Shown here in pieces: positions 27,101 through 35,637 of a stretch of 64,000 bases of DNA. The DNA is taken from the NCBI GenBank assembly GCA_964474455.1, contig CAYYSU010000001.1:1-64000 (forward strand), written 5' to 3'. The DNA comes from BM520 sp964474455. Its GTDB lineage: Bacteria; Bacteroidota; Bacteroidia; Bacteroidales; BM520. The position numbers and the translations under genes were made by a program. Within the stretch, counting starts at the first letter, position 1; the number at the start of each line of letters is the position of its first letter. Below the pieces are notes generated by a model. That model saw only the letters and a program-made list of their open reading frames with translations, did not search any database and was not told the DNA's origin.

Positions 27101-27565
27101 ATTACCGAGGCCGTAGAAAAGATGACAAAAAAAGGAGCACCATATGGGATTTTTATACTTGAAGATAAAAATGACTCCCACAGGTTTGTGCTGTTTTCAA
27201 AAGATTACATCCACCTGAAACCATATCTTATTCCGGGGCAGTCTGTACTTGTGGAAGGAGTGGCAGGAAAAAATTTTAGAGATGAGTATGAGGTTAAAAT
27301 CCAGAAATTAGGACTTCTGGCGGATGTGATGGAACAACAAACGAAGGTTATTTCTGTTATTATTCCATTAGAGCAACTTACAAAAGAACTCGTTGATGGG
27401 TTTGATACTCTCCTTTCCAATGAAAAGGGAAATACACGCATCAACATTAAGGTTGTAGATAATGGAACGGAATGTATCTCAATGCGGCCTGCTGGAAAAA
27501 AGGTAAACCCTTTGGCGATGCTGGAGTTTCTTAATGTTGAAAAACTAAAATACAAGATTAATTAA
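24113..27565 (+). CDS. dnaE: DNA polymerase III alpha subunit
   Basis: This encodes 1150 residues of the replicative polymerase. The order is a PHP domain (1 to about 270, starting EFTHLHVHTQYSILDGA), the C-family polymerase palm with catalytic aspartates in MPDIDTDFDDEGR (about 395) and GPGRGSAAGSAVAY, the fingers (FNRSHSAAYSVVAY), a helix-hairpin-helix region, and a C-terminal OB domain (about 985-1070). The length matches DnaE1 rather than PolC or DnaE2. The 275 bases between this gene and rpsP show no feature beyond a one-mismatch -7 box (TATCTTTA at 24080-24087). trxA follows but has its own promoter. Confidence 0.97.
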   Translation: MSEFTHLHVHTQYSILDGASDISKLINRAKELDMKALAITDHGNMSGVLKFLNTAKESGIKPILGCETYVAVNSMFDKSGQGDRSRGFHLILLAKNKIGYHNLCKIVTTGFRDGFYYNPRIDKEVLKKYKEGLIVSSACLAGEIAFYCRRGNIEKAEEALLWYKDEFGEDFYLELMDHGIPEQKQVNKMLVELAGKHDVKLIATNDVHFVCAEDAEAHDILVCLSTGKDYDDPARMRYTGNEYLKSYEEMAEVFPDHPEALHNTQEIVDKVEDYELKRKVILPKFPIPDEFEDENEYLAHLTWKGAKEFYEEITPEVKDRLEMELKVIKEMGFSGYFLITQDFINAARDMGVLVGPGRGSAAGSAVAYTVGITSIDPIKYNLLFERFLNPERVSMPDIDTDFDDEGRVKVFDYVINKYGKEKVAQIITFGTMAAKMAIRDVGRVLKVPLPETDRIAKLIPEGPKVTLASAFNDVPELEVLKNNGEGRIKDMMRNAEILEGSVRHTGVHACGVIIGPEDLSEHIPLATSKESALMVTQYEGKLVETVGMLKMDFLGLKTLSIIKDALVNIKISRGETIDIEEISLEDEKTYELYQRADTIGTFQFESVGMQRYLKELKPTNIEDLIAMNALFRPGPMMFIPLFIERKHGIKEVEYPHEDLEEILKSTYGIMVYQEQIMQTAQILAGFSLGKADILRRAMGKKKNDGMQEMRAEFVAGAMKNGIEEKKANEVFNVMANFAKYGFNRSHSAAYSVVAYKTAYLKAHYPAEYMASVLTHNLSDIKKITFFTEECKRSDIPVLGPDINESYFNFTVNKNGEIRFGMAAIKGVGEAAVQAIINERDANGPYRDIFDMVRRVDLRTVSRKTFESLACAGAFDGFPDTHRAQFFYRENESDSTFIEKVVKYGSEFQIQKNSAQVSLFGEESEAEIADLEMPEATPWSLIEKLKNEKEVTGFYISGHPLDTFDFEIKNFTNIDIAKINEDPENLVQFGKLTFAGMITEAVEKMTKKGAPYGIFILEDKNDSHRFVLFSKDYIHLKPYLIPGQSVLVEGVAGKNFRDEYEVKIQKLGLLADVMEQQTKVISVIIPLEQLTKELVDGFDTLLSNEKGNTRINIKVVDNGTECISMRPAGKKVNPLAMLEFLNVEKLKYKIN

Positions 27566-27605
27566 TAACATTGAAAGTTCGCAATTGTTGGTTTTTATTT
27601 TTCCG

Positions 27606-27613
27606 TACCTTTG
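27606..27613 (+). promoter_or_regulatory. -7 box for trxA
   Basis: TACCTTTG followed by C, with an ATTG element 18 bases upstream (27584-27587). It lies 30 bases before the ATG at 27643 and excludes the longer frame starting at 27571. Confidence 0.65.
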
Positions 27614-27642
27614 CGCAACAAAATCTTTTAAAGAAATATATT

Positions 27643-27960
27643 ATGGCACTTGAAATTACTGATGCAACATTTGACGAGGTGGTAATGAAATCGGATAAAC
27701 CGGTTGTTCTTGACTTTTGGGCAACATGGTGTGGCCCTTGCCGTATGATCGCTCCTTCTATCGACGAAATGTCTGAAGAGTATGAAGGTAAAGCAGTTAT
27801 TGGTAAAGTTGACGTGGACAATAACCCTGGAATTACAGGCCAGTTTGGCGTTCGTAATATTCCAACAGTATTGTTTGTTAAAAACGGTGAGGTAGTTGAT
27901 AAGCAGGTTGGTGCTGTTCCAAAGAGCGCACTGGTGGCCAAGCTTGAAAAAATAATGTAA
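27643..27960 (+). CDS. trxA: Thioredoxin
   Basis: This is a 105-residue cytoplasmic thioredoxin with the classical W29-C-G-P-C33 site, DFWATWCGPCR, VDVDNNPG, a cis-Pro in RNIPTVLFVKNG and no signal peptide. It reduces protein disulfides using thioredoxin reductase. A start at 27571 would add 24 residues that overlap the promoter box and do not fit the family, so the inner Met was used. A good terminator follows. Confidence 0.96.
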   Translation: MALEITDATFDEVVMKSDKPVVLDFWATWCGPCRMIAPSIDEMSEEYEGKAVIGKVDVDNNPGITGQFGVRNIPTVLFVKNGEVVDKQVGAVPKSALVAKLEKIM

Positions 27961-27977
27961 GGATAATATCCTGACTG

Positions 27978-28015
27978 ACACCGGATTCTTTGGAGTCCGG
28001 TGTTATTTTGTTTTT
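27978..28015 (+). terminator. Rho-independent terminator after trxA
   Basis: ACACCGGA (27978-27985) pairs with TCCGGTGT (27996-28003), with an inner extension, and is followed by a T-rich tract (TATTTTGTTTTT). Confidence 0.85.
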
Positions 28016-28028
28016 ATAAATATCCATA

Positions 28029-28958
28029 ATGCCCATAGAGCAAAGCAGGTTTCAGAAGTATAATCCACTGGAATTTATCGCCAGCCAGATAGTGGAAGGC
28101 TTTATTACAGGATTACACAAAAGCCCCTTCCATGGCTTCTCGGTGGAGTTTGCTGAACATCGTCTGTACAATGATGGTGAGTCAACAAGACACATCGACT
28201 GGAAACTCTATGCCCGCACTGATAAGCTGTTTGTAAAACGTTTTGAAGAAGAAACGAACCTGCGCTGTCGATTTGTAATCGATAATAGCTCTTCAATGTA
28301 TTTTCCTGTTAAGGATAATATCTCACTTGAAAATCCCAATAAAATCACCTTTAGTGTTTATGCCGTGGCATGCCTGATGTATATGTTACGAAAACAACGC
28401 GATGCTGTCGGGTTATCAGTGTTTTCGGATACCCTGGAAATGAGTACGCAGGCACGTTCCAGTGATGCTCATCATAAATATTTGTATCATGAGCTTGAAA
28501 AATATCTCAAACCGCATGATCCGGCACAAAGAAATATTACCAATGCAGCTCAATCTCTTCACCTGATAGCGGAGAATACTCATAAACGCTCTCTGATAGT
28601 GTTGTTTAGCGATATGTTTGAAAGTAATGCTGATAACGAAGAGCTCTTTTCAGCACTTCAACATCTTAAGCATAATAAACATGAAGTAATCCTTTTTCAT
28701 GTTGTGGACAAGAGTAAAGAGGTGAATTTTGAATTTGAAAACCGCCCTTATCGCTTTGTTGATATGGAGACAAAAGAGGAGCTACGTATCAACCCTCGGT
28801 TGGTAAAAGATGAGTACGCACGCGGTGTGGCGAAATTCACCAAAGAACTGGCGTTGCGTTGTGCTGCTTACCACATTGATTTTGTGGAAGCTGATATCAA
28901 CAATGGTTTTGATCAGATTCTTCTTCCGTACCTTATCAAAAGGCAAAAGATGAACTAG
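28029..28958 (+). CDS. DUF58 domain protein
   Basis: This encodes 309 residues without a signal peptide. The DUF58 marks are HGFSVEFAEHRLYNDGES, RHIDWKLYARTDKLFVKRFE and a von Willebrand A-like metal-site beginning VIDNSSSMYF. Such proteins are usually encoded beside a MoxR AAA+ ATPase and the BatA/BatB membrane proteins of the Bacteroides aerotolerance cluster; none is present here, so this is an isolated member. The function is not known. It sits between trxA and valS, and the promoter of valS follows its stop. Confidence 0.88.
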   Translation: MPIEQSRFQKYNPLEFIASQIVEGFITGLHKSPFHGFSVEFAEHRLYNDGESTRHIDWKLYARTDKLFVKRFEEETNLRCRFVIDNSSSMYFPVKDNISLENPNKITFSVYAVACLMYMLRKQRDAVGLSVFSDTLEMSTQARSSDAHHKYLYHELEKYLKPHDPAQRNITNAAQSLHLIAENTHKRSLIVLFSDMFESNADNEELFSALQHLKHNKHEVILFHVVDKSKEVNFEFENRPYRFVDMETKEELRINPRLVKDEYARGVAKFTKELALRCAAYHIDFVEADINNGFDQILLPYLIKRQKMN

Positions 28959-28980
28959 GCCTCCATTACATATTTTTATT

Positions 28981-28988
28981 TACTTTTG
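28981..28988 (+). promoter_or_regulatory. -7 box for valS
   Basis: TACTTTTG followed by C lies 35 bases upstream of the valS ATG. Confidence 0.55.
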
Positions 28989-29023
28989 CTCTCCTGAAAA
29001 TCATTCATAATATAATTCATAAT

Positions 29024-31657
29024 ATGACTATTGCACCAAAGTATTCCCCTACAGCCATTGAAGACAAGTGGTATAGCTACTGGATGGAAAAAGGATTCTT
29101 CCATTCTGAACCTGATGATCGTGAAGCATATACTATCGTGATACCTCCGCCAAACGTAACCGGAGTGTTACACATGGGACACATGCTTAATAATACTATT
29201 CAGGATGTGCTGGTTCGCCGTAAGAGAATGCAGGGTTATAATACGCTTTGGGTTCCGGGTACTGACCATGCTTCCATTGCCACAGAAGCGAAAGTGGTGA
29301 ATAAACTCAAGCAGGAGGGTATTGATAAATCATCTCTGACCAGGGATGAATTTCTCGGTCACGCATGGCAATGGAAAGAGAAACACGGCGGTATTATCCT
29401 AGAGCAACTGAAAAAACTTGGCGCCTCCTGCGACTGGTCGCGGACGTGTTTTACCATGGATGAGGCTTTATATGAGTCTGTGATAAAAGTATTTATTGAT
29501 CTTTATGATAAAGATCTGATATACCGGGGAATACGTATGGTGAACTGGGATCCCCAGGCCCTCACTGCGCTATCTGATGAAGAGGTGGTATACAAAGAGT
29601 TGCAGTCGAAACTCTATTATCTTCGTTATAAAATCGAAGATTCTGAAAATGAGTATGTTACAATAGCCACCACACGGCCGGAAACTATCCTTGGCGATAC
29701 AGCTGTTTGTGTGAATCCTGAAGATGAACGATTTAAACACCTGGCAGGAAAAAGGGTGATAGTCCCTTTGGTGAACAGATCCGTTCCGATAATTAGTGAT
29801 TCATACGTGGATATGGAGTTTGGTACTGGATGCCTGAAAATTACTCCTGCACATGATATTAATGATTATGAAATTGGTATTCGTCATAAATTGAAATCGA
29901 TTGATATCTTTAACGATAATGGCACTCTCAATGAAAAGGCTGAGTTGTATATTGGTATGGATCGCTTTGATTGCCGTAAACAGATTATAAAAGATCTGGA
30001 TACTGCAGGGAGCATGGTGAAGATAGAGGATTATGTTAATAAGGTTGGATATTCAGAACGTACCGATGCTGTCATCGAACCAAAACTTTCATTGCAGTGG
30101 TTCCTTAAGATGGAAGAGCTGGCAAAACCGGCACTGGATCTTGTAATGGACGATACCATTAAGTTCCATCCTGCTAAGTTTAAGAACTCCTACCGGCACT
30201 GGATGGAGAATGTTCGCGATTGGTGTATCAGCCGTCAGCTGTGGTGGGGACAGAGAATCCCTGTTTTTTATACTCCTGACGGAGATATGGTTGCTGCCGA
30301 CAACGTTGAGGAAGCAGTTATAAAGGCAAAAGAGAAATACAACCTCCCAGACCTGAAAGCTGACGATTTGACTCAGGATGAAGATGTTCTCGATACCTGG
30401 TTCAGCTCATGGCTATGGCCAATATCTGTTTTCGACGGTATTCGTTATCCTGAAAACGAAGAGATAAAATATTACTATCCCACCAATGATCTGGTTACCG
30501 CTCCCGAGATTCTCTTCTTCTGGGTGGCTCGTATGATTATGGCCGGAAGTGAGTACCGTAACGATATTCCATTCAAAAATGTGTACCTCACAGGTATTGT
30601 TCGCGATAAACTGGGGCGTAAGATGTCCAAATCACTGGGTAACAGCCCGGATCCTATCATGCTGATGGAGAAGTATGGTGCCGATGGTGTGCGTATGGGA
30701 ATGCTCCTTACCAGCCCGGCAGGAAACGATCTCCCGTTTGATGAAAGCCTATGTGAACAGGGGCGTAACTTCAGCAACAAAGTGTGGAATGCCCTCCGCC
30801 TGGTGAAGGGATGGGAGGTTGACGAATCTCTTGAACAACCTGAAACAAACGCCATTGCTGTAAGGTGGTTCAATGCTAAATTTAACAACACCCTGAAGTT
30901 TATCGATGAGCAATATGATAAATATCGCCTCTCTGATGCCCTGATGGCTATATATAAACTTGTATGGGATGACTTCTGCTCCTGGTATCTCGAAATAATT
31001 AAGCCTGCTTATCAAAAACCTATCGATAAGAAGACCCTTGATGAGACAACAGCAATATTTGATAAGCTGATGCGAGTGGTTCATCCATTTATGCCATTCC
31101 TTACTGAAGAGATTTGGCACCTTATTACCGAGCGACAAGATGGTGAGTCTGTTATGGTTGCTGAAATGCCAAACGCAGAAGATTTTGATGCGGCTATTCT
31201 TCTGCAATTTGAGTCTGCAGCTGAGGCTATTCAATCTGTAAGAAGCATTCGTAAAGAGAAAAATATACCTTTTAAAGATCCGATTCAACTCTTTATTAAG
31301 AAAAACAACCAACGCGCCGACGCTACTTTTGATTCTGTGATTGTGAAACTTTGTAATCTCAGCGAGCTCACTTACGTGGAAGAAAAAATTGATGATGCCA
31401 TATCTTTTATACTTCACTCTACAGAATTTTATATACCACTTACAGAAAGTGTTGATGTGGAAGCTGAAATTGAGAAACTGGAAGAGGAGTTTAAATATAC
31501 AAAAGGCTTCCTTGTGAGCGTTGAGAAGAAGCTATCCAACGAGCGTTTTGTGAATAATGCACCTGAAAAAGTTGTGGCCATGGAGAAGAAAAAGTTGAAC
31601 GATGCTCAAAACAAAATAGCTGTTATTGAAGAACAGCTTAAATCGTTGAGGAAATAG
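29024..31657 (+). CDS. valS: Valyl-tRNA synthetase
   Basis: This 877-residue class I synthetase charges tRNA-Val. The HIGH-type motif is in PPNVTGVLHMGHM (about 43-55) and the KMSKS loop in GRKMSKSLGNSPDP (about 530). The editing domain lies between them (TTRPETILGDTAVCVNP). The anticodon-binding domain begins near 620. A C-terminal coiled coil (about 815-877) ends the protein, as is usual. It is upstream of the cobalamin riboswitch unit, which has its own promoter. Confidence 0.97.
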   Translation: MTIAPKYSPTAIEDKWYSYWMEKGFFHSEPDDREAYTIVIPPPNVTGVLHMGHMLNNTIQDVLVRRKRMQGYNTLWVPGTDHASIATEAKVVNKLKQEGIDKSSLTRDEFLGHAWQWKEKHGGIILEQLKKLGASCDWSRTCFTMDEALYESVIKVFIDLYDKDLIYRGIRMVNWDPQALTALSDEEVVYKELQSKLYYLRYKIEDSENEYVTIATTRPETILGDTAVCVNPEDERFKHLAGKRVIVPLVNRSVPIISDSYVDMEFGTGCLKITPAHDINDYEIGIRHKLKSIDIFNDNGTLNEKAELYIGMDRFDCRKQIIKDLDTAGSMVKIEDYVNKVGYSERTDAVIEPKLSLQWFLKMEELAKPALDLVMDDTIKFHPAKFKNSYRHWMENVRDWCISRQLWWGQRIPVFYTPDGDMVAADNVEEAVIKAKEKYNLPDLKADDLTQDEDVLDTWFSSWLWPISVFDGIRYPENEEIKYYYPTNDLVTAPEILFFWVARMIMAGSEYRNDIPFKNVYLTGIVRDKLGRKMSKSLGNSPDPIMLMEKYGADGVRMGMLLTSPAGNDLPFDESLCEQGRNFSNKVWNALRLVKGWEVDESLEQPETNAIAVRWFNAKFNNTLKFIDEQYDKYRLSDALMAIYKLVWDDFCSWYLEIIKPAYQKPIDKKTLDETTAIFDKLMRVVHPFMPFLTEEIWHLITERQDGESVMVAEMPNAEDFDAAILLQFESAAEAIQSVRSIRKEKNIPFKDPIQLFIKKNNQRADATFDSVIVKLCNLSELTYVEEKIDDAISFILHSTEFYIPLTESVDVEAEIEKLEEEFKYTKGFLVSVEKKLSNERFVNNAPEKVVAMEKKKLNDAQNKIAVIEEQLKSLRK

Positions 31658-31699
31658 CTTATTAGCGAAAAAAGTTCACATAATAATTATTATAAGTTA

Positions 31700-31707
31700 T
31701 ATCTTTG
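31700..31707 (+). promoter_or_regulatory. -7 box for the riboswitch-controlled unit
   Basis: TATCTTTG followed by C places transcription start near 31713, immediately before the riboswitch. Confidence 0.6.
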
Positions 31708-31716
31708 CAGCATATT

Positions 31717-31883
31717 AATGGTGGATCAGTTTGCTTTCGCAGACCGGTCATAATAGGGAATGCCGTGAGAATCGGCAACAGTACCCGCTGCTGTATGTTC
31801 TATAAAAGTCTGTTACATATCTTTTGCCACTGTCTGATCGACGGGAAGGCGTAACAGAAGAACGAGTCAGAAGACCTGCCATT
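31717..31883 (+). promoter_or_regulatory. Cobalamin riboswitch
   Basis: The conserved blocks of the cobalamin (B12) aptamer appear in order: GGGAA (31755-31759) with GTGAGAATC, the B12-box-like ACAGTACCCGCTGCTGT (31777-31794), GCCACTG (31826-31832), GGGAAGGC (31843-31850) and GAAGACCTGCC (31870-31880). AATGG at 31717-31721 can pair with CCATT at 31879-31883 to close P1. It lies in the 5' leader of the secreted propeller gene, 94 bases before its ATG. B12 binding would normally repress expression. Confidence 0.92.
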
Positions 31884-31938
31884 TTAGAGTAGCTTTCGGG
31901 ATAAAAGCGCATTAATACTGCACTTATATTTTTTCCGG

Positions 31939-31970
31939 GAGTTTTAGACTTTTTTTTTTTACTAAAACTC
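31939..31970 (+). promoter_or_regulatory. Leader hairpin just before the start codon, probable expression platform
   Basis: GAGTTTTAG (31939-31947) pairs perfectly with CTAAAACTC (31962-31970). The loop holds a run of at least ten T. The stem ends 6 bases before the ATG at 31977, so it could block ribosome access, or the T-run could mark a terminator; the first is more likely because no GC-rich stem precedes the T-run. Confidence 0.5.
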
Positions 31971-31976
31971 ATTACT

Positions 31977-33251
31977 ATGAAAAAGATTTACCAGATTATC
32001 GTTCTTCTTGGCTTAAGCCAGATGGCATTGGCACAATATGATGTGCAAAACGTATATGTCGCTGCCGGCGGCTCATACTCCAACCCTGATGACTTTGTGG
32101 AGATAAGAAAAATTACTCCGCAGAGTTATTCTGTGGAACTGTTTAATACCATTTACACTCAAGCTGTAACGGATCTTCTGATTTATGGTGATCGTATGTT
32201 CGTTGCTGCCATGGACAGCCTCGTGGCTTATGACCTGACGACAGGTCATCGTTATGCAGCTATCGCAGTTTCCAACACCAATAAACTCTCGATGGTGGAT
32301 AATAATCTGTGGCTTTCTCGTCAGGAGGGTGCGGCCGGACCTCCCGCCGATGCCATATATCTTAAGGTGTTTAACCCTGATGATTTGTCGTTAATAAAAG
32401 ATGTTCAGGATATCAATGCTGACGCAGCATACGTTAACTACGGTGGCGACTCAATATATGTTACTGTTCCGGGTAACTGGAGTTCTACTACAGGTAGTAT
32501 TGCCGTTCTCGATATGGCCACCTATACTGTGCAGCGTGTTGCGGATCTGGGCACCGACGCTGTGGGGATATATAATATTTACAGTAAGGGTGATATGCTA
32601 TGGATCTGCTGTAGAACACCCTATATGGGCACAAATGGTTCTTTTATCGCCTGGGATCCTACAAATGGCTCGTATGAAATTCTGACTCAGGAAGCTGTTT
32701 TTGGCTTCGGCGCCGGAATAGATATAAAGAATGACCGTTTTTTCCTGCTTTATGATAACACTATTGCGTCATATAATTTTACAGATGCGTCTTTTACTCC
32801 TATTGCTCCTGACCCGGGCTCTGCAAATTGGATATCTTACGCTTCTGCCGCTTATGAAACAGGAACAGAAACCATTTGGACTAACATTACCGATTACTAC
32901 TCTTTTGGAACATGTAAGGTGTACAACCTTAACGGGGAAGAGCAGGGTAGCGCCGATGTGGGCATTAGCCCTGATGCAATGGCGTTTCATTATTATGATG
33001 CTACAGGATTTACTGTAGAAGCGACTCCACTTAAGATATCTCTGTTTCCCAACCCCGCCACAGCAAATGTTATTGTTACATCAAATGAACCTGCCTTAAT
33101 ATCGGTTTTTAATGCAAATGGTGCGCTGATGACTCAGTTTTACTCCAATGGTATAACCACGATAAGTGTTTCTGATTTTGTAACCGGCTTATATTTTGTC
33201 AGAGCAGAAACCAAAACTATGACTACCGTTAGCAAATTAATGGTTAAATAA
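31977..33251 (+). CDS. T9SS-secreted beta-propeller protein under B12 control (BtuG-like)
   Basis: This encodes 424 residues. Residues 1-20 form a standard (not lipoprotein) signal peptide ending MALAQ. The body (about 21-345) has seven or so short repeats of propeller type (DRMFVAAMDSLVAYDL, DSIYVTVPGNW... IAVLDMATY, DMLWICCRTPY) and ends with GISPDAMAFHYYD, like DUF5074/YncE-type propellers. A T9SS type A sorting domain (about 352-424) follows (KISLFPNPATANVIV... GLYFVRAETK). The known B12-binding surface protein BtuG of Bacteroides is a propeller lipoprotein that sits on BtuB. The riboswitch and fold suggest a similar cobalamin capture role here, but with another surface-attachment route. 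This function is inferred. Confidence 0.8.
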   Translation: MKKIYQIIVLLGLSQMALAQYDVQNVYVAAGGSYSNPDDFVEIRKITPQSYSVELFNTIYTQAVTDLLIYGDRMFVAAMDSLVAYDLTTGHRYAAIAVSNTNKLSMVDNNLWLSRQEGAAGPPADAIYLKVFNPDDLSLIKDVQDINADAAYVNYGGDSIYVTVPGNWSSTTGSIAVLDMATYTVQRVADLGTDAVGIYNIYSKGDMLWICCRTPYMGTNGSFIAWDPTNGSYEILTQEAVFGFGAGIDIKNDRFFLLYDNTIASYNFTDASFTPIAPDPGSANWISYASAAYETGTETIWTNITDYYSFGTCKVYNLNGEEQGSADVGISPDAMAFHYYDATGFTVEATPLKISLFPNPATANVIVTSNEPALISVFNANGALMTQFYSNGITTISVSDFVTGLYFVRAETKTMTTVSKLMVK

Positions 33252-33320
33252 TCCGTTTTTGCACGCAGGTGAACTATACAGTGATTGTTTTGTTTCTTTA
33301 AAAACAAAATAATAATTACT

Positions 33321-33728
33321 ATGAAAATAGATGTAAACTGGCTCGGTAATATGGCTTTTGAAGCTGCTGCAGGAGAGAAAAAGATAATAATTGATGCACT
33401 ACCACAATCCGGTGGTGAGGATAAAGGGATGAATCCGAAAAACCTATTGCTGGCCTCTCTCGCCGGCTGCACATCAATGGATGTAGTCTCCATTTTGAAA
33501 AAGATGAATGTGAAGCCCGAAGTATTTAATGTAAGAGTTGAAGCAATAGCGAGTACTGAACACCCTGTTTATTTTACCCATATTAAAGTTATATATCAAT
33601 TTGGTGGTGAACATCTTCCGGAAAAGAAACTGGAAAAAGCTGTTAAACTCTCTCAGGAGAAATATTGTGGTATCAGTTATATGCTGGGGAAATCATCCGA
33701 GTTAAGTTATGAAATAGAGATGGTATAA
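33321..33728 (+). CDS. OsmC family protein
   Basis: This encodes 135 residues. The inner Met (MKIDVNWLGNM) is preferred; the longer frame adds 12 residues with no family fit. OsmC/Ohr marks are PKNLLLASLAGCTSMDVV with one redox Cys (about 54) and a second Cys in EKYCGISYML (about 116). OsmC/Ohr proteins reduce organic hydroperoxides using this pair. It follows the propeller gene by 69 bases on the same strand with no terminator seen, so it may share B12 control; that is inferred. Many OsmC-like proteins of this sort have no tested substrate. Confidence 0.88.
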   Translation: MKIDVNWLGNMAFEAAAGEKKIIIDALPQSGGEDKGMNPKNLLLASLAGCTSMDVVSILKKMNVKPEVFNVRVEAIASTEHPVYFTHIKVIYQFGGEHLPEKKLEKAVKLSQEKYCGISYMLGKSSELSYEIEMV

Positions 33729-33779
33729 CGTGCTTTAATGAAGCTCGGTGTTACTCGAAGTTTATGAAGTGTTCCTCTA

Positions 33780-34502
33780 TTATTTAATGGAATCAGCTAA
33801 AAGTTTACGGAGCTCTCTGAGCTCCTTTTTTGTTAAATGACGCCATTTGCCAATGGGAATATCCAAATCGATATTCATAATACGATAACGTTCCAGTTGT
33901 AAAACCTTGTTATCACAAAATTCACACATGCGCCTGATCTGTCTGTTCAGGCCCTGGGTAAGGATAATTATGAACCGATATTTATCAATCTTCTCCACAA
34001 AACATTTATTTGTTACGGTATCCAGAATAGGAACCCCATTGCTCATTTTGTGTATGAACTCCTTTGTTATGGGCTTTTTTACCGTCACTAAGTATTCCTT
34101 TTCATGGTTGTTTCCGGCACGAAGGATTTGATTTACTATATCGCCATCGTTGGTTAAAAGTATTAAGCCCTGGCTATCTTTATCCAATCGTCCGATGGGG
34201 AAGATTCGCTCGGGGTAATTGATAAAATCGATAATATTATTTTTCTCTCTTCGGGTATCTGTGGTACATACAATTCCGCGCGGTTTATTAAAAGCAAGGT
34301 ACACAGGCTTATTCTCTTTTTCGGTAATAAGTTTTCCGTTTAATCGAATCTCATCCTCCGGCGACACTTTGCTGCCCATCTCCGCCACCACGCCATTTAT
34401 TGTCACCCGTTTTTGCTCAATATATTTATCGGCCTGTCTGCGGGAGCAATAACCAACCTCACTGAAATATTTATTAATACGAACCAAGTTTTTCTCTTCC
34501 AT
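33780..34502 (-). CDS. rluF: 23S rRNA pseudouridine synthase (RluF-type)
   Basis: This encodes 240 residues. An N-terminal S4 RNA-binding domain (about 6-60: RINKYFSEVGYCSRRQADKYI) is followed by the pseudouridine synthase domain with the catalytic Asp107 in GRLDKDSQGL. The LTQGLNRQIRRMCEF segment is typical of the RluF subgroup, which modifies U2604 of 23S rRNA in E. coli. Other RsuA/RluB relatives have different sequences at this site, so RluF is the best call. It is convergent with the OsmC gene. Confidence 0.9.
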   Translation of the reverse strand: MEEKNLVRINKYFSEVGYCSRRQADKYIEQKRVTINGVVAEMGSKVSPEDEIRLNGKLITEKENKPVYLAFNKPRGIVCTTDTRREKNNIIDFINYPERIFPIGRLDKDSQGLILLTNDGDIVNQILRAGNNHEKEYLVTVKKPITKEFIHKMSNGVPILDTVTNKCFVEKIDKYRFIIILTQGLNRQIRRMCEFCDNKVLQLERYRIMNIDLDIPIGKWRHLTKKELRELRKLLADSIK

Positions 34503-34567
34503 CTGTCGGGGGAATTTATTTGTCGGGGTTGCCGGTATGCTGATGTGGTGGAAATAGTAATTTTCTC

Positions 34568-35626
34568 CTAATTCGAATGACCCTCTTTGCTTTGCTTCTC
34601 AATGCTTTTCTTGATTTTTGTCTTTAGTTCCTCGATTTCGTTTATTGATGATTCGATCTTTTGAATTTCATCATCATTTTTTAGCTCTTTCTTCTTTTTG
34701 CGAAGCACTTCTTGTTGTTTCGTTAATTCATTAACTTGCTCTTTCTCCTTTTCCATTTTTGCTGACTTGATAGCATCAGCAAAGATTAAATCTTCAGGCA
34801 TTTGATTATCTTTTGCGTTGTTTTCTTTGACAGCCTTTTTTGGGATAAAGATCTTCTCACTTACATTTCTCTGATTCATAAAAGTCGGAGAAACTATCTC
34901 TATGTTTTTCTTATGTATGACATCCATTACGTTAGCATTCAAAAGAGAGATGGTGCTAAAGTATTTACTGCTGTTTTCCAGGAAACCGTGTATCTTATAT
35001 AATACAGAGTAATCTCCCAGGTTCGTAATGTAAACGTAAGGATCCGTTAGTCCGGTTAAAATAGCCGCTTCTTTTAGTGATTCCTCGATTTTTGTTCGTG
35101 GTACGTCGTAGCCTAATGAAATGGAAGTTGAAATAACAGTATCTGTTTTGCGCGTTAATTTTACCGGATTGGTGGCGATATATAAATTAGGAATAGTAAT
35201 AAAATTACTGTCTTCCAACTGTATTTCAGTATGAAAAATACTTTTCTTTGTAACTCTGCCTTGTAACTCTCCAATTTTTATAAGATCTCCATGTCTGAAA
35301 CGATCCATGGAATTGTTCATGATGCCGGCGATAAGGTTTCCTAAAACTGTGGTTGAACTCAATGCAATCCCGGCACTGACAATAATGGCAAGGAAACTTA
35401 CTATCTGTCCTTTAAGACTTTTGTCTATGGGAAAGGACAAAATCAAAGCCAGTAATCCTGTAAATATTATTACGATTGTAATACTCATTTTTAAGATATT
35501 ACCATCTACTTTATTGGTTTTTACCTTTTTAAATATCCATGAGTTAGTAAATAGTATAAGTATTACAGCCAGAATAATACCAACTGGTTCTAATAACGAT
35601 TTTAATATATTTAATAAATGCTCCAT
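34568..35626 (-). CDS. MscS-family mechanosensitive channel with C-terminal coiled coil
   Basis: This encodes 352 residues. Three membrane segments lie at about 13-31, 46-65 and 76-97, the last followed by the family's pore helix TTVLGNLIAGIMNNSM. The MscS beta domain follows (HGDLIKIGELQGRVTKKSI... FITIPN). The C-terminus (about 290-352) is a long charged coiled coil rich in Lys/Glu. This is an osmotic safety valve in the inner membrane by family knowledge. It follows the sialidase gene by 11 bases on the same strand, so it is in that operon. It is one of two MscS-type genes in the window. Confidence 0.88.
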   Translation of the reverse strand: MEHLLNILKSLLEPVGIILAVILILFTNSWIFKKVKTNKVDGNILKMSITIVIIFTGLLALILSFPIDKSLKGQIVSFLAIIVSAGIALSSTTVLGNLIAGIMNNSMDRFRHGDLIKIGELQGRVTKKSIFHTEIQLEDSNFITIPNLYIATNPVKLTRKTDTVISTSISLGYDVPRTKIEESLKEAAILTGLTDPYVYITNLGDYSVLYKIHGFLENSSKYFSTISLLNANVMDVIHKKNIEIVSPTFMNQRNVSEKIFIPKKAVKENNAKDNQMPEDLIFADAIKSAKMEKEKEQVNELTKQQEVLRKKKKELKNDDEIQKIESSINEIEELKTKIKKSIEKQSKEGHSN

Positions 35627-35637
35627 TTTATTATCTC

